From Methylophaga sp. (GTDB lineage: Bacteria > Pseudomonadota > Gammaproteobacteria > Nitrosococcales > Methylophagaceae): a stretch of DNA of 18,574 bases. The notes under the pieces are model-generated. The model ran no database searches and was not told the origin of the DNA. It was given only the letters and a program-made list of their open reading frames with translations. Of this stretch, positions 15,357 through 18,574 are shown one piece after another. The position numbers and the translations under genes were made by a program. The stretch's first letter is position 1, and every line of letters starts with the position of its first letter. The stretch lies in NCBI GenBank assembly GCA_007117275.1, contig SKGV01000063.1, positions 1 through 18,574 on the forward strand. Direction: 5' to 3'.

Positions 15357-16280
15357 ATGTCTGCACTCATCTGTGGCTCTTTTGCCTTCGACACCATAAT
15401 GGTGTTCCCGGATCACTTCAAAAATCACATTTTGCCAGACAAGGTACATATGTTGAACGTCGCCTTTATGGTGCCGGAGTTACGACGTGAGTTTGGCGGT
15501 TGTGCCGGTAATATTGCCTTCAATCTCAAATTACTCGGAGACGAACCTGTACCAATGGGTACTGTAGGTCGCGACTTTGGCAGTTATGCCGAATGGATGG
15601 ACAAGCATGGCATTAACCGTCGTCATGTCAAAGTGATTGATGAATCATACACCGCACAGGCGTTTATCACGACCGATATCGATGATAACCAAATCACGGC
15701 ATTTCACCCGGGGGCAATGAGCCATGCCCACCAGAACAGCATTACTGACCCTGAGCATATAAAACTGGGCATCATTGCCCCCGATGGTCGAGATGGCATG
15801 ATTCAGCACGCCCAACAATTTCATCAGGCTAATATCCCTTTCATTTTCGATCCGGGCCAGGGCTTGCCAATGTTTGATGGTGACGAGCTGATGGAATTTG
15901 TTGACCAAGCGAGTTTTATCGCACTCAATGACTATGAAGCACAGATGTTTCAGAACAAAACAGGCCTATCGCCACACGATATTGCTCGGCATGTTGAGGC
16001 ACTGATTATTACCCGTGGCAGCAAAGGCTCATATATCTACACTGAAAACAAACGTATTGATATTCCATGCGCTCAGGCATCGGTTATCAGGGATCCGACC
16101 GGTTGTGGTGATGCCTACCGGGCAGGGTTAATGCATGGCATCATGCACGAGAAAACATGGGAAGAAACCGGAAGAATTGCCTCATTGCTCGGCGCCATAA
16201 AAATCGAGCACTTTGGTACGCAGAATCATTATTTCGATCTAGCGAGCTTTCAAGCCAGACTCAAGGCAGCGTTTGAATGA
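15357..16280 (+). CDS. PfkB-family carbohydrate/nucleoside kinase
   Basis: The 307-residue protein is a ribokinase-fold (PfkB) kinase. It has the N-terminal signature FGGCAGNIAFNLKLLG (about residues 46-61) and the C-terminal PfkB motif DPTGCGDAYRAG (246-257), with the catalytic base Asp252. A LNDYEA strand and ALIITRGSKGS lie between. Close relatives in gammaproteobacteria are often called adenosine or sugar kinase, but the substrate is not certain from sequence. The frame opens 20 codons earlier inside rnd, but the ATG at 15357 has AAGGA about seven bases upstream and starts directly at the first beta strand (MSALICGSFAFDTI). It probably shares the rnd transcript. Its stop abuts the pgpA stop. 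Confidence 0.9.
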   Translation: MSALICGSFAFDTIMVFPDHFKNHILPDKVHMLNVAFMVPELRREFGGCAGNIAFNLKLLGDEPVPMGTVGRDFGSYAEWMDKHGINRRHVKVIDESYTAQAFITTDIDDNQITAFHPGAMSHAHQNSITDPEHIKLGIIAPDGRDGMIQHAQQFHQANIPFIFDPGQGLPMFDGDELMEFVDQASFIALNDYEAQMFQNKTGLSPHDIARHVEALIITRGSKGSYIYTENKRIDIPCAQASVIRDPTGCGDAYRAGLMHGIMHEKTWEETGRIASLLGAIKIEHFGTQNHYFDLASFQARLKAAFE

Positions 16281-16769
16281 TCAGATAAGCAAATAAAGCA
16301 GTTGCAAACTGATTGCGGCATAGATTGCCGCAATCACGTCATCAAGCATAATGCCAAAGCCACCGTGAACCTGCTCATCGGCTAATTTAACCGGCCATGG
16401 TTTCCAAATATCAAACAAGCGGAATAACACAAACCCAGCAAGCAGCCATTGCCAACCCTGTGGAGCCATGATCATGGTCACCAGATAACCGACAATCTCA
16501 TCCCAGACTACCGCAGACGGATCCTCTTGCTGTAGCCATTTAACCGCTTGCTGACATAACCAGACGCCGATCATAAAGGCGGCAAACGTTGCCAATAAAT
16601 ACCAAAACAGCGGTAAAGGCTGCAGTAACAGATAAATCGGTATTGCGACTACAGTGCCAACAGTGCCCGGCGCTTTAGGTGACAGACCAGCACCAAACCC
16701 CAGCGCTACAAAGCAAGCGGGTCGTTTGATCAATTGCCGAAAGTTAAGATTATTGTTTGAAGTGGTCAT
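16281..16769 (-). CDS. pgpA: Phosphatidylglycerophosphatase A
   Basis: PgpA removes the phosphate from phosphatidylglycerol phosphate in the inner membrane, completing phosphatidylglycerol synthesis. The 162-residue protein has the family signature GFGAGLSPKAPGTVG (residues 24-38), the acidic WDEIVGYLV segment, FRLFDIWKPWPVKLAD and GGFGIMLDDVIAA, with three to four membrane helices. The longer frame reaches 16811, but the ATG at 16769 gives the family's usual N-terminus and length. It overlaps thiL by 20 bases, as is usual for this pair. It is the last gene of the ribH-nusB-thiL-pgpA operon. Confidence 0.95.
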   Translation of the reverse strand: MTTSNNNLNFRQLIKRPACFVALGFGAGLSPKAPGTVGTVVAIPIYLLLQPLPLFWYLLATFAAFMIGVWLCQQAVKWLQQEDPSAVVWDEIVGYLVTMIMAPQGWQWLLAGFVLFRLFDIWKPWPVKLADEQVHGGFGIMLDDVIAAIYAAISLQLLYLLI

Positions 16770-17742
16770 AGCCCATACCTGTTTGCGGGGTTTCAAACAC
16801 TCTACCAGCATGATCGACTAGGACAAGCTCAGGAACAGTAGTAACCTCGCCGATACAGGTCACTTCGACATCGGCTTCAAGCAGTTGACGTAGTTTATTG
16901 GCTGGTGCGGTGAAACACAGTTCATAATCATCTCCTGCAGTCAGCGCAAGTTCTGTCGCAATCGACCGAGGAAGCTGGAGTAGGGCCTCTGATATTGGCA
17001 GGCTATCAACATTGAGCACCGCCCCAACATGGCTGGCAGCAAGCACATGTCCGAGATCCGCCAATAGACCATCAGAAATATCAATCGCCGCATGGGCACA
17101 CTGTCTGAGCATTTTTCCAATTGTGTTGCGTGGTGTTGGCAATTCCAACCGTGACCATAGGTAATCATGTTGCTCTGCAGTGAGCGCTTGCAGATTGAGG
17201 CCTGTTAATCGACTGTTGAGTGCAGCACCAGCATCACCTAGCGTGCCAGTGACACATATCTTGTCACCGACTCTGGCAGTATCTCGCCGCAAGCCTGAAG
17301 TTTCTGGCACATGACCGTGAACCTGAATACTAATGGTCAACGGACCACGAGTGGTATCGCCGCCGACCAGTTGCACATTGTGTTGTACTGCCAATTCGGC
17401 AAGGCCTGAGGCAAATGATTCAAGCCAGGCGGCGTTATTTTCCGGCAAGGTCAAAGCCAGCGTAAACCAAGCTGGCTCAGCGCCCATGGCGGCTAAATCA
17501 CTTAAGCCAACGGCCAGGCTTTTATATCCCAAGCGGAAAGGTTCAATATCGGCAAAGAAGTGCACCCCCTCTACCAACGTGTCAATCGACACCGCCAGCA
17601 ACTCTGTGGGGTGGCCTCTCAATAGCGCACAATCATCACCAATGCCTTTGACCACATCAGAACGGCCGCGGGTCAACTGTGCAAAGTAGGTCTGAATGAG
17701 AGAGAATTCGCTTGCCGCCAAAATAAAATCCGTAGTTACCAT
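16750..17742 (-). CDS. thiL: Thiamine-monophosphate kinase
   Basis: ThiL phosphorylates thiamine monophosphate to the active cofactor thiamine pyrophosphate. The 330-residue protein has the PurM-like fold with SEFSLIQTYF at the start, GIGDDCALL (33-41), SIDTLVEGVHF (52-62), LAVGLSDLAAMGAEP (76-90) and VGGDTTRGP (about 125-133) as metal and ATP-binding segments. A later block, IDISDGLLADLGH, is also conserved. The ATG has only a weak AAAG site close by, but no other start fits. It lies 65 bases after nusB and overlaps pgpA by 20. Confidence 0.96.
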   Translation of the reverse strand: MVTTDFILAASEFSLIQTYFAQLTRGRSDVVKGIGDDCALLRGHPTELLAVSIDTLVEGVHFFADIEPFRLGYKSLAVGLSDLAAMGAEPAWFTLALTLPENNAAWLESFASGLAELAVQHNVQLVGGDTTRGPLTISIQVHGHVPETSGLRRDTARVGDKICVTGTLGDAGAALNSRLTGLNLQALTAEQHDYLWSRLELPTPRNTIGKMLRQCAHAAIDISDGLLADLGHVLAASHVGAVLNVDSLPISEALLQLPRSIATELALTAGDDYELCFTAPANKLRQLLEADVEVTCIGEVTTVPELVLVDHAGRVFETPQTGMGYDHFKQ

Positions 17743-17807
17743 CTTTCAATGATCCGGATCAGCAGTGTTATCCGAATCCTAAGTTATAGAGCTTGCTACA
17801 ACTAGCG

Positions 17808-18260
17808 CTATTTTCGATTACGGGCGGCCTTGGCAGCCTGATACTCAGTTGGTCGAAGTTTTGAGCCAACCTTATCAAGCACACCGTTAACATATTTGTG
17901 TCCTTGCTCACCACCAAACGATTTGGCGAGTTCCACCGCCTCGTTGAGCACAACTCGGTAAGGAACTTCTGGTCTGGCCAGAAACTCATAGACCGCGAGC
18001 CTGAGCACCGATGCTTCAACCGGGTCAATCGCTGTCAATTCCCGATCAATCGCCGAGGACAATGCTTGATCAATCGTAGTCATCTGATTAAGAACGCCAG
18101 CAACCAGATCATTAAAGTAATGCTTGTCGATTCGGTCAGCATATTCTGACGTCACAAACTCCAATGCTGATGGTTCAGGCCTTTGATTATTAACGAGTGA
18201 CTGGTACAGCGCCTGGACTGCTGCGCGCCTGGCTTGGGTTCTCGGTAAGCCTGCGGCCAT
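17808..18260 (-). CDS. nusB: Transcription antitermination factor NusB
   Basis: NusB binds boxA RNA with S10 (NusE) to keep RNA polymerase moving through rRNA operons. The 150-residue helical protein has the family's arginine-rich start (RTQARRAAVQALYQSL), the middle IDPVEASVLRLAVYEFL segment and the closing PYRVVLNEAVELAKSFGG...KYVNGVLDKV block. It ends in a basic tail. It starts two bases after the ribH stop, so the two are translated together. Confidence 0.97.
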   Translation of the reverse strand: MAAGLPRTQARRAAVQALYQSLVNNQRPEPSALEFVTSEYADRIDKHYFNDLVAGVLNQMTTIDQALSSAIDRELTAIDPVEASVLRLAVYEFLARPEVPYRVVLNEAVELAKSFGGEQGHKYVNGVLDKVGSKLRPTEYQAAKAARNRK

Positions 18261-18262
18261 AA

Positions 18263-18574
18263 TTATTTCGCTGTCTCAATTTGACGCAACAGATTGACCA
18301 TTTCCATAGTACCCATTGCTGCTTCAGCGCCTTTGTTACCGGCTTTAGTACCCGCACGCTCGATAGCTTGCTCAATGGTGTCGACTGTCAACACACCAAA
18401 TGAAATCGGAATATCCAACTGCAATGCCAGTTGCCCCAATCCTTTCGAGCACTCGCCCGCAACATATTCAAAATGTGGAGTGCCGCCACGAATGACGGCG
18501 CCCAGTGCAATAATGGCGTCATACTTACCGGTACGCCCCATACGCTGAACGGCGAGTGGAATTTCCACAGCGCC
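18263..18574 (-). CDS. ribH: 6,7-dimethyl-8-ribityllumazine synthase, N-terminus outside the window
   Basis: RibH condenses the dihydroxybutanone phosphate and pyrimidine precursors to lumazine, the step before riboflavin. About 104 C-terminal residues are visible, of roughly 155 in the family. They begin in the conserved GAVEIPLAVQRM stretch and continue with YDAIIALGAVIRGGTPHFEYVAGE, SFGVLTVDTIEQAIERAGTKAGNKGAEAA and the end helix. The codon at 18568 is an internal valine, not a start. The arrangement ribH-nusB-thiL-pgpA is the classical gammaproteobacterial riboflavin-thiamine operon. Confidence 0.95.
   Translation of the reverse strand, partial: GAVEIPLAVQRMGRTGKYDAIIALGAVIRGGTPHFEYVAGECSKGLGQLALQLDIPISFGVLTVDTIEQAIERAGTKAGNKGAEAAMGTMEMVNLLRQIETAK

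Overview
The window reads as ordinary, densely packed housekeeping chromosome from a gammaproteobacterium outside the Enterobacterales. Evidence: a type A RNase P RNA directly downstream of rsmI (the order known from Pseudomonas), LpoA and DolP outer-membrane lipoproteins, HemJ-type haem synthesis, a DUF2232 membrane gene inside the S6/S18/L9 operon, and a ribH-nusB-thiL-pgpA operon. I cannot place the genus. I see no insertion sequence, phage gene, CRISPR array, toxin-antitoxin pair or defence system, and no gene cluster that looks like a new system.

Layout. 1-1227 (minus): rnpB and rsmI. 1293-4131 (plus), divergent from them: lpoA-yraN-dolP, the envelope block that in Pseudomonas and E. coli also carries a SIS-domain gene (diaA/gmhA-like) between yraN and dolP; that gene is absent here. 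4182-4607 (minus): hemJ, convergent with dolP. 4884-8756 (minus): dnaB-alr-radA, overlapping at both joints. 8826-11920 (minus): rlmB, rpsF, rpsR, a DUF2232 membrane gene and rplI, closed by a clear intrinsic terminator. 11921-12347: a 427-base gap with no convincing gene but three perfect dyads. 12348-13108 (plus): moaB and a glutaredoxin-like gene, overlapping by four bases. 13209-14108 (plus): a secreted alpha/beta hydrolase. 14204-16280 (plus): RNase D and a PfkB-family kinase, four bases apart. 16281 to the right edge (minus): pgpA, thiL, nusB and the C-terminal part of ribH, meeting the kinase gene stop to stop with no base between.

Functionally the window covers RNA processing and modification (RNase P, RsmI, RlmB, RNase D, NusB), ribosomal proteins S6, S18 and L9, replication and repair (DnaB, RadA), envelope building (LpoA, DolP, Alr, PgpA) and cofactor synthesis (HemJ, MoaB, ThiL, RibH). 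Several gene starts were moved from the longest possible ORF on ribosome-binding-site or family-alignment grounds (hemJ, dnaB, rlmB, rnd, the kinase, pgpA).

The observations most worth a second look are non-coding: a leader before rpsF in which one GGGCAA segment can pair with either of two UUGCCC segments while a third hairpin competes, the cluster of dyads between rlmB and moaB, and an RNase P RNA whose P3 helix is reduced to a five-pair hairpin.
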